A stretch of 64,000 bases of DNA from Chloroflexota bacterium (GCA_018650845.1 JABIFF010000011.1:43262-107261), one strand, 5' to 3'. Shown: positions 25,998-35,382, counted from the stretch's first letter. Notes: generated by a model from the sequence alone, not told the origin. A program made the numbers and translations.

Positions 25998-26669
25998 ATG
26001 TCACCGCTGGCGCAGCCACCTCGAGTAGTCGAAAAAATCAAAAAGCTCGGTAACTGTATTGAGCTTGTATCTATCGACCCACATTTTCATGATGTGACCA
26101 TTGGTCTCTTCATTAAAGATGGCGTCATGACCATCTCGACCTACAGCACTCTAGAAGGTGTGGATGCTCGGATCGAGCAGATACGAGATCGTTGCACCCT
26201 GCTCGGAGATGTCGAAGCTGTTGAAGGTACTACCGATCAACTTCGACTGATTTCAGATCTATATCTCGATCGAGCACTCCGATTCATGTTTATTGCAGCC
26301 GTCGAGAAGGATCCTACGCAGGAACTTCCGTCCGGACGTATCACGGCTCCAGACACGAAAACCAAGCTCACGTTCGTTATCGATGGAGCTGAAGAAAATG
26401 GTCAATACGTCTACACAGTCTCAGCTGAAGGCGAATCCGATCGAGCTGTGATGCGTGTCAGAGCCGCAGTTGGCGGATTTATTCGCTATTCAGGCTGCGT
26501 GCGTGTGGACAAAAACAAATTCTCATTCCCCGATGGGAAGAAGTACGACAATTTCGCCCGACTCATTCTTCCTCTCGCACGAAACGTCAGCGCAGTCGAA
26601 GCACAGCTTGAAGCTGATGAGATGGCTGGCCAGATGAACACGCAAACGCTCGGTTTCGCCCAAAGCTAG
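25998..26669 (+). CDS. Hypothetical protein of the methyl-transfer cluster (223 aa)
   Basis: I do not recognise the family. I place the start at ATG 25998 (MSPLAQPPRVVEKIKKLGN) because GGAG is nine bases upstream; an in-frame TTG at 25983 would overlap that site. The protein looks like a soluble alpha/beta domain with a distinct second half (about 105-195) rich in short strands, including a VRAAVGGFIRYSGCV segment with a single Cys. No metal-binding cluster or membrane segment is visible. It lies 39 bp after the homocysteine methyltransferase and 34 bp before the UroD-type gene, so it is almost certainly part of that operon. Confidence 0.8.
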   Translation: MSPLAQPPRVVEKIKKLGNCIELVSIDPHFHDVTIGLFIKDGVMTISTYSTLEGVDARIEQIRDRCTLLGDVEAVEGTTDQLRLISDLYLDRALRFMFIAAVEKDPTQELPSGRITAPDTKTKLTFVIDGAEENGQYVYTVSAEGESDRAVMRVRAAVGGFIRYSGCVRVDKNKFSFPDGKKYDNFARLILPLARNVSAVEAQLEADEMAGQMNTQTLGFAQS

Positions 26670-26703
26670 TCAAATTCCAAGAAAAGGTCCTCAGGACAAT
26701 CAA

Positions 26704-27747
26704 ATGTCACCCGTAATTGAAAAAATGACTTCCCGTGAACGGACTATGGCAGCCTTGGCTGGTGAACCAGTCGACCGTCCACCCGTTTGTACTCCAACCA
26801 ACGTTGCAACCGTTGAGCTGATGGATTTGGTCGACGCACCATTCCCCGAAGCAAACCGCGACCCCGAAATGAATGCTCGTCTGGCAGCAACTGCCTACAC
26901 CGAGCTCGGATTCGACACGATTGCACCATATTTTTCGATCATTCAGGAATCTTCAGCTCTCGGCTGCGATATGCAGTGGGAACAGAAAGACAACTGGCCG
27001 ACTGTTCGGATGTCTAATCCCATCTGGAACGGTTCTGCTGACGTGAAAATCCCTGCGGGGTTCCTTGAACACAAGGACACCAAGGCGATAACAGACTCAA
27101 TCAGAATTTTGAAACAAGAATTCAGTGACGAAGTAGCGATTGTCGGAAAGACGATGGGACCGTGGACCCTGGCTTACCACGTGTTTGGCGTAGAACCGTT
27201 CTTGCTCGGCACCGTCGATGATCCTGCCGAAACTATGAAATCTCTCGAAGCTCTCAAGGAAATCACGATTCTGTACGGTCAGGCTCAGATCGATGCTGGC
27301 GCCGACGTTCTTACAATCCCTGACCATGCAACGGGTGATCTCGTCAGTGGTGAGTACTACCGACGCTTCCTAATGGAAATGCATCAGGAAATTGAAGAAG
27401 AACTTAATGTTCCCTTGATGCTTCATATCTGTGGTGCAACGGTCGACCGAATGCCTTACATCGCCGAAACCGGCATGGCAGCATTCCATTTCGATTCGAA
27501 GAACGACCCTGTCGAAGCCATGGCCGCTGTCGATGGCAAGATTCGACTTGTGGGAAACATCAATAACCCAACGACTCTGTACGCGAGAGGTCCTGAAGAG
27601 GTTCGAGCTGAAGTAAACGCAGCACTCGATGCTGGCGTTCAGCTCATTGCCCCTGAATGTGCAATTCCTCTCAAAACTAAGTTGGAAAACCTGCTTGAGA
27701 TCCCAATTGCCATCGAAGATTGGGTTGCAGAACGTGGTCAAAACTAG
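26704..27747 (+). CDS. UroD-family methyltransferase (MtaA/MtbA/CmuA type)
   Basis: A uroporphyrinogen-decarboxylase-fold protein of the branch that moves methyl groups between a corrinoid protein and a thiol. 347 residues. The zinc motif H-x-C-(n)-C of this branch is seen as His241, Cys243 (MLHICGATVD) and Cys319 (APECAIP). MTSRERTMAALAGEPVDRPP is the usual opening, and GDLVSGEYYRRF near 211 is conserved. It is a methyltransferase rather than HemE because the haem-pathway arginine motif is absent and the zinc motif is present. The gene lies inside a methyl-transfer operon. Donor and acceptor are unproven; coenzyme M is not expected in this organism. Confidence 0.85.
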   Translation: MSPVIEKMTSRERTMAALAGEPVDRPPVCTPTNVATVELMDLVDAPFPEANRDPEMNARLAATAYTELGFDTIAPYFSIIQESSALGCDMQWEQKDNWPTVRMSNPIWNGSADVKIPAGFLEHKDTKAITDSIRILKQEFSDEVAIVGKTMGPWTLAYHVFGVEPFLLGTVDDPAETMKSLEALKEITILYGQAQIDAGADVLTIPDHATGDLVSGEYYRRFLMEMHQEIEEELNVPLMLHICGATVDRMPYIAETGMAAFHFDSKNDPVEAMAAVDGKIRLVGNINNPTTLYARGPEEVRAEVNAALDAGVQLIAPECAIPLKTKLENLLEIPIAIEDWVAERGQN

Positions 27748-27894
27748 GCAGAACTAAACCAAATATCACGCTCAACGAAATTTCTAATTCATTTTCTATC
27801 GATCCGATGAGACAATGAATGATTGGAGCCGGTTTCACAACTGAGTTGTCGAGCCTATCCATAGACCCCGTATCTACACATTCCGAGACTTTTA

Positions 27895-28644
27895 ATGCCG
27901 ATTACGCACGAAGGCCTGGCCCGAGAATTCGAGTTCGTCACTAACCCTGGTGAACAGAAGCACATTTCCGAAGCGATCGATGGCACTGCCCCGATCATGC
28001 AGGAACTTGCCTACGAACTGATTGTTGGAAACAACACAGACGTCGACCGCCTTACTCAGGAAGCTCTTGCAGAAGGTTTTACCGCCAATCAACTTCTTGA
28101 TGACGGCCTGCTGAACGGCATGGCAATCGTTGGAGTGAAGTTCCGCGACAACCTAATCTTTGTTCCCGAAGTGCTGGTTGCTGCTCGTGCCATGAAAGCC
28201 GGAATGGTTCACATCGAGCCAATCCTCTCCGCTTCCGGTGCAGAACCTGCCGGAATTGTCATCATGGGAACCGTAAAAGGTGACCTGCACGACATTGGCA
28301 AGAATCTCTGCATCATGATGCTTCGTGGCGCAGGTTTCGTTGTTCACGATATCGGTGTCGACTCTTCGCCTGAAGATTTCATCGACGCTGCTGAAGAGCA
28401 CGAAGCGCAGGTTGTCGGTATGTCGGCACTGCTCACCACGACCATGCCGAACATGGGGCGAACCATCGCAACATTCGAAGACATGGGTATGCGTGACGAA
28501 GTCAGGATCATGGTTGGTGGAGCGCCTGTTACGCAGGACTTCGCAGATGAGATGGGCGCTGACGCTTACGGTGATAACGCTGTCGATGCTGTCGACAAGG
28601 CGAAAGACCTCGTCAAACTACTCGCTGAACTAAAATCCAGCTAA
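27895..28644 (+). CDS. Corrinoid (B12-binding) methyl-carrier protein
   Basis: A shuttle carrying a methyl group on cobalamin between methyltransferases, like MtaC/MtbC/MttC or the B12 module of MetH. 249 residues. Residues 30-115 form the helical B12-binding cap and 118-249 the Rossmann-like domain. The base-off motif is GDLHDIGKN, with axial His132 and the DxHxxG pattern complete; SALLTTTM near 180 and VGGAPV near 207 are the other standard motifs. It lies 147 bp downstream of the UroD-type gene. Its presence with the reactivase at 29082 indicates that the cobalt cycles through Co(I). Confidence 0.95.
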   Translation: MPITHEGLAREFEFVTNPGEQKHISEAIDGTAPIMQELAYELIVGNNTDVDRLTQEALAEGFTANQLLDDGLLNGMAIVGVKFRDNLIFVPEVLVAARAMKAGMVHIEPILSASGAEPAGIVIMGTVKGDLHDIGKNLCIMMLRGAGFVVHDIGVDSSPEDFIDAAEEHEAQVVGMSALLTTTMPNMGRTIATFEDMGMRDEVRIMVGGAPVTQDFADEMGADAYGDNAVDAVDKAKDLVKLLAELKSS

Positions 28645-28690
28645 CTGCGGCGAACTAACGAGTGAATGACCTGCGCTTGGGGGATGTTCA

Positions 28691-28957
28691 ATGGCTGACG
28701 AACAGGCCCGGAACGAAAATCCTGAAGTGGATTCCGCCAAAGCACGCGCCAGTCTAGATCGTCTCTTCGATATCTACAAAGATATTGCTGAGACCGCTGA
28801 CGAAGTGATGCTTACTCGATGTCCGTATAAGGATGCTTCGAGCCGCTGCACTGCCAAATTTGGCTGTCGTAACCAGTTCTTCACGAAAGACCCGACTGCC
28901 CTGCCCGCTTGCGCTGGTAGTGATCAGATCGACTACCGAGAAGCCTGGGACACCTAA
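28691..28957 (+). CDS. Small Cys-rich protein of the methyl-transfer cluster (88 aa)
   Basis: No family recognised. The N-terminal half is a charged helix (about 14-42); the second half holds four cysteines in the order RCPYKDASSRC, FGCRNQFF and PACAG (near residues 44, 53, 59 and 74). This arrangement could bind zinc or an iron-sulfur cluster. It starts with ATG 28691 after a GGGGGATGTTCA stretch and is located between the corrinoid protein and the reactivase. The position suggests an accessory role such as electron delivery or metal handling for the corrinoid, which is inference only. Confidence 0.75.
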   Translation: MADEQARNENPEVDSAKARASLDRLFDIYKDIAETADEVMLTRCPYKDASSRCTAKFGCRNQFFTKDPTALPACAGSDQIDYREAWDT

Positions 28958-29081
28958 ACTCTCGGACTGCTTAGTGTTCTCGACCGTGGAGGCTCTCCCG
29001 CTCAGTTCAGCGTTCTTTTCTGGGGAAGTCCAGATTTAATCTCCGTATCCAGACTCATCGAGTCACCAGAGACGAAATAAT

Positions 29082-30713
29082 TTGAGTCCCGTATTCCTCA
29101 ATTCCGAAAAACTTGATGCGAATCTAAACGATTCGCTGTTTGATTTCGCCGATTCGCTTTCGATCAGAGTCCCTACTTCCTGCGGCCGCACTGGCGAGTG
29201 TCACGAATGTATTGTCGAAGTCCGCAAAGGCTCCGAATCACTCACGCCCCCTACCGAGGAAGAAAAATTCCTCCGTGGCAACTATCGACTCGCCTGCCAG
29301 GCATGTGTAGCCGATCCAGAAGCCGATATCGACTTTGCTGTACTTCGTCGACAACCTCGAATACTCACTGAGGGAACAAAACGCCAAACTGAGCTTAATC
29401 CGGCGTACGTCCGACTCGACGATGATGTCGTCTACAACGGTCCAGAAGGTCCTGTGATCGTCGATAAGTACCGAGGAGCCATCTACGGCATAGCTGCCGA
29501 TCTCGGAACGACGACTGTAGTCCTGAATTTGGTAAATCTTGAATCCGGCAATGTCGAGTACACCGCCTCATTCGAAAACCCCCAACGATTCGGTGGCAGC
29601 GACATCATGAATCGAATCAGCTACGACGGCGGTTCAGATTCAGGCGAACTTCGAGCTGTAATGGTTTCGTCGATCAATTTTGAAGTCGGCGAGATGGTTC
29701 GTGCGCTCAAAATCCGTCGTCGACAAATCTTCGAGATCGTCGCGGTTGGGAATACGACCATGCGTGATTTGTTCTTTGGAATAGATGTCCAAAGCATCGG
29801 AACGCGACCTTATAAATCGATTATCGAAGATGAATTCCGTGACTCGAAGCGACCAACGACGGCATTGGTCACAACTGCCGCTGAACTTGAGTTACGTATA
29901 CATCCGAAAGCTACCGTCTACGGTGGTCCGCTAATCGCTTCTCATCTGGGTGCCGATACCGCAGCTGACCTACTAGCACTTGGAATAGAAGATCAGAAAG
30001 AACCGATCATCCTCGTAGATGTCGGTACAAACACCGAAGTGGTCATAGGCAACAGCGAACGATTGCTAGCTGCCTCCTGCCCTGCCGGACCTGCGTTTGA
30101 AGGTGGCGAAGTTACCTACGGAATGCCGGGCTATGACGGTGCCGTTGAGAAGGTAGCTATCGACTCGAGCGGCAAGCCCACTTCGGACGTTATCGGTGAA
30201 GCCGACCCTATTGGAATTTGTGGTTCAGGGTTGATCGATTTACTGGCTGAACTCAAACGGACGGATCTGATGGACGAGCTAGGCAAGTTCGCCGATGGAT
30301 CAAGCGAATATGAGTTCGCTGCAACGAACAATCTCACACTATCGCGGGCCGATATTTCGGCACTGGCGCAAGCCAAAGCTGCCAACTACTGCGGTCAGGC
30401 GATCGTGCTCAGGGAGTACGGACTTCCACTCGACAAATTCGAGAAGTTGTATCTGGCTGGCGGTTTCGCCAACTACGTCGACGAGACGAACGCTATCGAC
30501 ATCGGGTTCATCGCCAACATGCCTCTCGATAAAGTCGAGAAGGTCGGAAATGCTTCGCTTGAAGGCGCAGTAATCATGCTGCTGTCTACGATCAAACGCG
30601 ACGAAATCGAAAAGTTGACCTCGACCATCGAGCACGTAGAGCTTGAAACCGCTCCCGACTTTTTCGACTTCTTCGTCGAAGGCTGCCTATTCAAGCCAAT
30701 GGAAGCTAAGTAG
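29082..30713 (+). CDS. RamA-like corrinoid reactivation protein (2Fe-2S + ASKHA domain)
   Basis: Restores Co(II) corrinoid proteins to active Co(I) in an ATP-dependent reduction. 543 residues starting with TTG at 29082. The N-terminal plant-type ferredoxin domain carries C34, C40, C43 and C72 (CGRTGECHEC, then LACQAC). A middle domain is followed by the ASKHA ATPase fold (DUF4445-type), with AADLGTTTVV near 144, VGNTTMRDL near 225, LVDVGTNTEV near 312 and a C-terminal LYLAGGFANYVD near 453. These phosphate-binding loops are intact. As the last gene of the methyl-transfer run, it strongly supports a cobalamin-dependent reaction there. Confidence 0.92.
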   Translation: MSPVFLNSEKLDANLNDSLFDFADSLSIRVPTSCGRTGECHECIVEVRKGSESLTPPTEEEKFLRGNYRLACQACVADPEADIDFAVLRRQPRILTEGTKRQTELNPAYVRLDDDVVYNGPEGPVIVDKYRGAIYGIAADLGTTTVVLNLVNLESGNVEYTASFENPQRFGGSDIMNRISYDGGSDSGELRAVMVSSINFEVGEMVRALKIRRRQIFEIVAVGNTTMRDLFFGIDVQSIGTRPYKSIIEDEFRDSKRPTTALVTTAAELELRIHPKATVYGGPLIASHLGADTAADLLALGIEDQKEPIILVDVGTNTEVVIGNSERLLAASCPAGPAFEGGEVTYGMPGYDGAVEKVAIDSSGKPTSDVIGEADPIGICGSGLIDLLAELKRTDLMDELGKFADGSSEYEFAATNNLTLSRADISALAQAKAANYCGQAIVLREYGLPLDKFEKLYLAGGFANYVDETNAIDIGFIANMPLDKVEKVGNASLEGAVIMLLSTIKRDEIEKLTSTIEHVELETAPDFFDFFVEGCLFKPMEAK

Positions 30714-30880
30714 AGTTTCAACATTGGAACGGGATGCCCTTGCCAGTTCTACTAGCCCGTTTCCCCGGATATCCCGGTGCGGTTCAATAGCATCAGCCCG
30801 CTGTGTTGTTCGGCCACTTATGCGAATAATGGCGACTTAGGATCGTCTGATATCTCAATCGCGAGGTATCATTCGCCGCC

Positions 30881-31867
30881 ATGACTACCAAAGTATTAAT
30901 TACCGACTACGTATGGCCTTCAACCGATCCTGAACGGGAAGTTCTAGAGGCCGCTGGCATCGAGCTAGTAATAGCTCCCGACACTTCCGAAGCAACTCTC
31001 GCCGATCTCGCAAAAGACGTCGATGCGATCATGTTTTGTTTCGCACAGGTCACTGGAAAAGTGCTCGAAGCAGCCACTAACTGCAAAATTGCCGCCCGTT
31101 ACGGCATCGGTGTCGACAACGTAGATATCGCCAAGGCAACCGAACTTGGAATAGTAGTCACGAACGTTCCCGACTACTGCATGGACGAAGTAACCGACCA
31201 CGCACTGGGAATGATCCTCGCCCTAAACCGGCGCCTAGTTCCGCACACAAGCACGGTCGTGAAGGGTGGCTGGAACGACGTTGCTCTCGACCAGCCAATG
31301 CACCGAACACGCGGCGCTACTCTCGGAATCGTTGGATATGGCCGTATTGGTCGATCACTAGCCGCCAAAGCTGTCGGCTTTGGAATGGACATCCTCGCCT
31401 ACGACCCAATGATCGAAGTGGGTGCTGATGTAGACGGTGCCAAGGCAGTATCGTTGGACGACGTTCTAGCGAACTCTGATTTCGTATCTCTTCACGTGCC
31501 GTTGATTCCGGCGACACAGAACATGATTAGTGCGCCTGAACTAGCAAAAATGAAGCCCGGCTCAATAATCGTGAACTGCGCACGGGGTGGTCTCATCGAC
31601 GAAGATGCGCTGGCCGCTTCGCTAGCATCCGGTCACACAGCCGGTGCCGGCTTAGATGTAGTCGAGCCAACACCACCAAGCCCAGATAGCGCGCTACTGC
31701 AGCAAGAAAACGTGATCATCACGCCTCACACAGCGTTCTTCTCGCAAGCTTCAACGCTCGAGCTAGAACAACGCACGGCAGGCGAAGTCGTACGCGTGCT
31801 GAAAGGCGAAACGCCAGAGAACTTGATCAACCCCGACGTGCTCGGCAAAGCACGATCAGGCATTTAG
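30881..31867 (+). CDS. Phosphoglycerate dehydrogenase-like 2-hydroxyacid dehydrogenase
   Basis: A D-2-hydroxyacid dehydrogenase of the SerA-like branch without the C-terminal regulatory domain (328 residues). Seen: GIVGYGRIGRSLA (near 146-158) for NAD binding, the substrate Arg in VNCARGGLID (near 235), the Glu in AGLDVVEPTPP (near 262) and the catalytic His in ITPHTAFFS (near 284). The N-terminal domain has YGIGVDNVDIAKA. Substrate may be 3-phosphoglycerate or another hydroxyacid. It converges on the transglutaminase-like gene with 6 bp between. The ribosome binding site is weak; GAGG lies 14 bases before the ATG, with TATCAT between them. Confidence 0.9.
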   Translation: MTTKVLITDYVWPSTDPEREVLEAAGIELVIAPDTSEATLADLAKDVDAIMFCFAQVTGKVLEAATNCKIAARYGIGVDNVDIAKATELGIVVTNVPDYCMDEVTDHALGMILALNRRLVPHTSTVVKGGWNDVALDQPMHRTRGATLGIVGYGRIGRSLAAKAVGFGMDILAYDPMIEVGADVDGAKAVSLDDVLANSDFVSLHVPLIPATQNMISAPELAKMKPGSIIVNCARGGLIDEDALAASLASGHTAGAGLDVVEPTPPSPDSALLQQENVIITPHTAFFSQASTLELEQRTAGEVVRVLKGETPENLINPDVLGKARSGI

Positions 31868-31873
31868 CGCCAA

Positions 31874-34126
31874 CTAGCTGATCTTAGTTCGCAAATCCTT
31901 GGCGTGATCCAACGCCGAGATAGTCTGCTCAGCACTGATTCCAGTCGAAGAGAAGGCTGCACGTGAAGCCATGTCAGCAAGCCAGTTGAGTGATACAGCA
32001 TCGTCGCCAGCGTAAAGCTGAGCGGCGAAGGCGTATTCACGATACGACTCGTTTTCCATTCGACGTCTGAAGCCGTTCTTAGCCAGATGCTTTTCCGCCG
32101 AAACGAAGGCAGCGATAACAGCCTTCCTGTCGTTTCCATCAACGGTCAGATAATCGAATTTCAAAGGCTTGACCGATTCGCTCTTACGGTAGAAGAACAA
32201 GTACCAAACAACAACCGCCGTAAAGCCGACCAACACCAAGGCAAACAGGCCCCAGTTGAGTCCGTTCTTCACTGCAAATTCGAAGCCCTTCATAACCGCT
32301 CCAGGTGTTTGACCTGCGGCAGCAGCAAGACTGTCGCCCAATCTTCGATCAAGCAACGAACTTAGACCCGATGGCGGAGCCTCTTCAAGTTCTGCAGGAG
32401 TTGGAAGATCAGGTCGAGTCGATGCGTCGAACGGAATCCAACCTGCGCCTCGGAAGTAAATCTCCGACCATGCATGTGCGTCTTCCGGAGTGATTTTGCT
32501 GGCACCTGAATACGAGTTGTATTCGCCCGGCAAGTAGCCCGTAGCCACTCGTGACTGCAGTCCAGCTGAACGTGCCATCAGAGTAAGAGCTGAAGCAAAG
32601 TCGATAGCCGATCCAGGCAGTTCACCAATCACGAATCTATGTAGATCAGTCGATGGCTGCAGAGGTGACTCCGCTCGGTCATCGTACTCAAGATTTTGGA
32701 GGTACGAAGTGAGTGCCGAAGCCTTGTCGAAATCGTTCTCTGCGCCCTTAGTCAGCGCATTAGCGAGAGTCTGTAGTTCTGGGAATCCTTGCGGAATAGT
32801 TCCGTATTCACGGCTAATCCACTCAGCACGATCCCGTCGCAGGATGTCGGGGTCAGTTTCAGGTTGTTTCGAGACAACTTGGTATGTCGAACCCGGAGCA
32901 AGATTCATTCTTCCACGATTATCTCGAGGTACCGCGATTGCGAGCGGCTCGTAACCGGTCAGGAGATTATTGCCTAGATCCTGTTGAATAAAATATGTCT
33001 GCAAATAACGATCGTGATCCGCCGCATCGGCTGACTGACCGTAAAGTGACTGGAATTTACGATCGTCCTGGACTGTCGAATACCAAAGACCTAGATCATC
33101 GTTCGCCTGTGGATCGAACGTGTCGTACGTCCTGCCTCGCCAGTAGCTGGCTACAGCACTGCGAACGTAAGCAATTCGATCACCACCGCCGATATCACCA
33201 ATCAGCGGCTTTCCATATATTTGACCGGTCGCATCAGAAGCCTCGCCAAAGAAATCGTCTTGGACAACTGGGCCATCTATCGACCCGCCCTGAGCGAACA
33301 AGTCAGGGTCGATCTGAGGCTGGGCAAACGGATCGCCGGTTTGATCATCGAGCATCGACTGTGCCATTGAAGGATCAATGTTCGGCAACGGCGAGTCTTG
33401 ACCCGTAACCGGTAAGAACGCTGCCCTTGCAGCCTGTGGAGTTTGCGATGTGTCCCAAGGAAGAATCATGAACGACGCAAACGAAGCAATCAAAACTGCT
33501 ACCGCTGCTCCCATCCAGTAAGCGACAGATCCAAATCGATTGCTGATGCCTTTCACGGAAGCACCAGCAGTTAGGTCGACGTACTGAGCTGTGGCGAGAA
33601 GCATCACGACAAGAGCCATGTATCCGCCAAGCAGTCCGACGAATTCGTTCCCGAACGCCTTTTCGGCCGCAAAGAACATCACCAAACCGCTGAACACAAG
33701 CTGTGTGTACAGTCCTGCTCGGGTTCGTGCATCGAATACAGAAGCTGCTCCAGCTATCAACAAGAAGTTGGCCACGGGAATTCGGTTTCCCTGAAGCGCT
33801 TCTACAAGTTCAAATCGCATCGTCACACCAGCAGTGATGATCGTTCCTGCAATCATCATAGAAATCCACGGCATGCGTTTACGAATAGCTTTGACCGCCA
33901 CCCAATGACCAACAAGTGTCACTGGAATGATTAGCAGCGGGATCATCGTAGACACGCCGATGACGTACAGCGTCAGTGCTGCCCAAATTGTTGTGACAGC
34001 AGTGAGAACACGGAGCCGTACCGAAAGTTCAGGACTATCGTTGAATACTTTCCTGTACGCCTTGCCGAGTGTCGATTCATAACGCTGTAGTGCAACTGAA
34101 TCAGATGTGCGTTGAGTCGTGGTCAT
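31874..34126 (-). CDS. TgpA-type membrane protein with transglutaminase-like domain lacking the catalytic Cys
   Basis: A 750-residue membrane protein: helices in the first ~240 residues, a periplasmic part with a transglutaminase-like core, one late helix (about 625-645) and a cytoplasmic DUF4129-like tail. The core aligns well (ASALTLMARSAGLQSRVATGY; HAWSEIYF; FDAS), but the nucleophile position of the usual GxC motif is Ala507 (GSAIDFASA). His551 and Asp567 of the triad are kept with normal spacing. It is therefore probably not a cysteine transglutaminase or protease. Its start overlaps the stop of the DUF58 gene by 4 bp, and the MoxR gene precedes both, forming the classic MoxR-DUF58-TgpA unit. 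Confidence 0.88.
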   Translation of the reverse strand: MTTTQRTSDSVALQRYESTLGKAYRKVFNDSPELSVRLRVLTAVTTIWAALTLYVIGVSTMIPLLIIPVTLVGHWVAVKAIRKRMPWISMMIAGTIITAGVTMRFELVEALQGNRIPVANFLLIAGAASVFDARTRAGLYTQLVFSGLVMFFAAEKAFGNEFVGLLGGYMALVVMLLATAQYVDLTAGASVKGISNRFGSVAYWMGAAVAVLIASFASFMILPWDTSQTPQAARAAFLPVTGQDSPLPNIDPSMAQSMLDDQTGDPFAQPQIDPDLFAQGGSIDGPVVQDDFFGEASDATGQIYGKPLIGDIGGGDRIAYVRSAVASYWRGRTYDTFDPQANDDLGLWYSTVQDDRKFQSLYGQSADAADHDRYLQTYFIQQDLGNNLLTGYEPLAIAVPRDNRGRMNLAPGSTYQVVSKQPETDPDILRRDRAEWISREYGTIPQGFPELQTLANALTKGAENDFDKASALTSYLQNLEYDDRAESPLQPSTDLHRFVIGELPGSAIDFASALTLMARSAGLQSRVATGYLPGEYNSYSGASKITPEDAHAWSEIYFRGAGWIPFDASTRPDLPTPAELEEAPPSGLSSLLDRRLGDSLAAAAGQTPGAVMKGFEFAVKNGLNWGLFALVLVGFTAVVVWYLFFYRKSESVKPLKFDYLTVDGNDRKAVIAAFVSAEKHLAKNGFRRRMENESYREYAFAAQLYAGDDAVSLNWLADMASRAAFSSTGISAEQTISALDHAKDLRTKIS

Positions 34127-35382
34127 GCCGCCAACTCCTCTAGGCCAATAGCATCGGATTCAAGTCCTGGAGTTGGTGCCGCTGATGTGTGTCCACCAGT
34201 TCCAGCACCGTGTTCCATTTCACGGACAGCTTTCGAAAACTCGCCTTGTCGACAAGTCACTGCGTTTACACCAACCGAAGTCAACGAGCTAACAGCGTGA
34301 CCGGCGTCGTCACCCGGCATAAATCCTTCAAATATGACTGCTGCGATTTCAGATCCTGAACGAGCCATAGCCGTTAGCGCAGCCAGCATTTCTGTATTAG
34401 ATGAATGAACAAACGCAAGCACGCGTTCGCCAACACTGATCTCTTCTGTCCATCTCGAAGATGTGCCAGCGGGCTGGTCAGCAATTTTGGCCAGATCGAC
34501 CATCACGTCTGCCCATGAAGTACGAATTTCTCCGCCTTCAGTAGTAGCAATGCGTACAGTTCCGCCAGTTTCGATCAGTGGGGCCGAAGCCGTAGCCGCC
34601 ATTCGAACTGCGTAATCCGACGGGCGATCACCAACTTCTTGAACAGGCAAATCATCTGCATCAACCAGAATCGCAACTGATCGCTCCGACCACGAGTCGA
34701 ATTCTTTCACTGCGAGACGTCCCGTACGAGCTGAGTTGCGCCAGTGAATATTTCGATACGCATCACCAGCAACGTAGCGACGTGTGCCTGCTACTTCGAT
34801 TCCGGAACGAGATTTCGACGAGCCTTCTGAAACACCCATCGACGATTCGAGAATGCCTACTTGAGAAATATCTTCCCATGAAGGGAACACGAGAACAGAA
34901 TCGGTGGTCGTAAATTTTCGCTTCCGACGGAACAATCCGAACAAACCCAACGATTCGACGGTAACTTCCGAGAGTTCATGCATGCCACGAGTCGATACTG
35001 ACGGCGATGTAGTGCCTTCAGAGCGAGATCGAGGCCCTACGCCAACTAGAACCATCTTCTGGTCAGTGGAGCCTCTCTGTGACTCAACTGAATATTGAAC
35101 GTTTAGCAGGAATCGAGGTATCCACCATCGGTTCGTCAGCTCAAGATCAACATCGAAAGTTTGGCCTTCAACCGGACCCGCCAAGTTTGCCCGTGACACG
35201 TATCGTTTTTCACGGTTTACTCGAAGTCCGTATACGGATACCCACGGTGTAAAAGCGGAAAGTATTACGACTCCCCACAGCACTGCATCGGCGAGGTGAA
35301 CCCAGCCAACTCTTGTGGCGCTGGCGATAAAGAACGCGGCGACAGCAGTTAGAACAAACCCAATACCTCTTCGGGTAATCAC
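34123..35382 (-). CDS. DUF58 domain-containing protein
   Basis: A 419-residue protein with two N-terminal membrane helices (about 5-20 and 27-47), then a beta-rich region and the DUF58 domain. The domain signature RRYVAGDAYRNIHWRNSARTG starts near residue 207, and the following VDADD may mark a von-Willebrand-type metal site. The start is GTG at 35382, with AAGGG 11 bases upstream. DUF58 proteins occur with MoxR ATPases and transglutaminase-like membrane proteins and are thought to form a membrane assembly or chaperone module; the precise role is unknown. It overlaps the next gene by 4 bp. Confidence 0.93.
   Translation of the reverse strand: MITRRGIGFVLTAVAAFFIASATRVGWVHLADAVLWGVVILSAFTPWVSVYGLRVNREKRYVSRANLAGPVEGQTFDVDLELTNRWWIPRFLLNVQYSVESQRGSTDQKMVLVGVGPRSRSEGTTSPSVSTRGMHELSEVTVESLGLFGLFRRKRKFTTTDSVLVFPSWEDISQVGILESSMGVSEGSSKSRSGIEVAGTRRYVAGDAYRNIHWRNSARTGRLAVKEFDSWSERSVAILVDADDLPVQEVGDRPSDYAVRMAATASAPLIETGGTVRIATTEGGEIRTSWADVMVDLAKIADQPAGTSSRWTEEISVGERVLAFVHSSNTEMLAALTAMARSGSEIAAVIFEGFMPGDDAGHAVSSLTSVGVNAVTCRQGEFSKAVREMEHGAGTGGHTSAAPTPGLESDAIGLEELAA

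Noticed and set aside
30714..30790. Terminator after the reactivase gene
   Set aside because: An AACGGG/CCCGTT pair exists, but the loop is about 20 bases and no T run follows.
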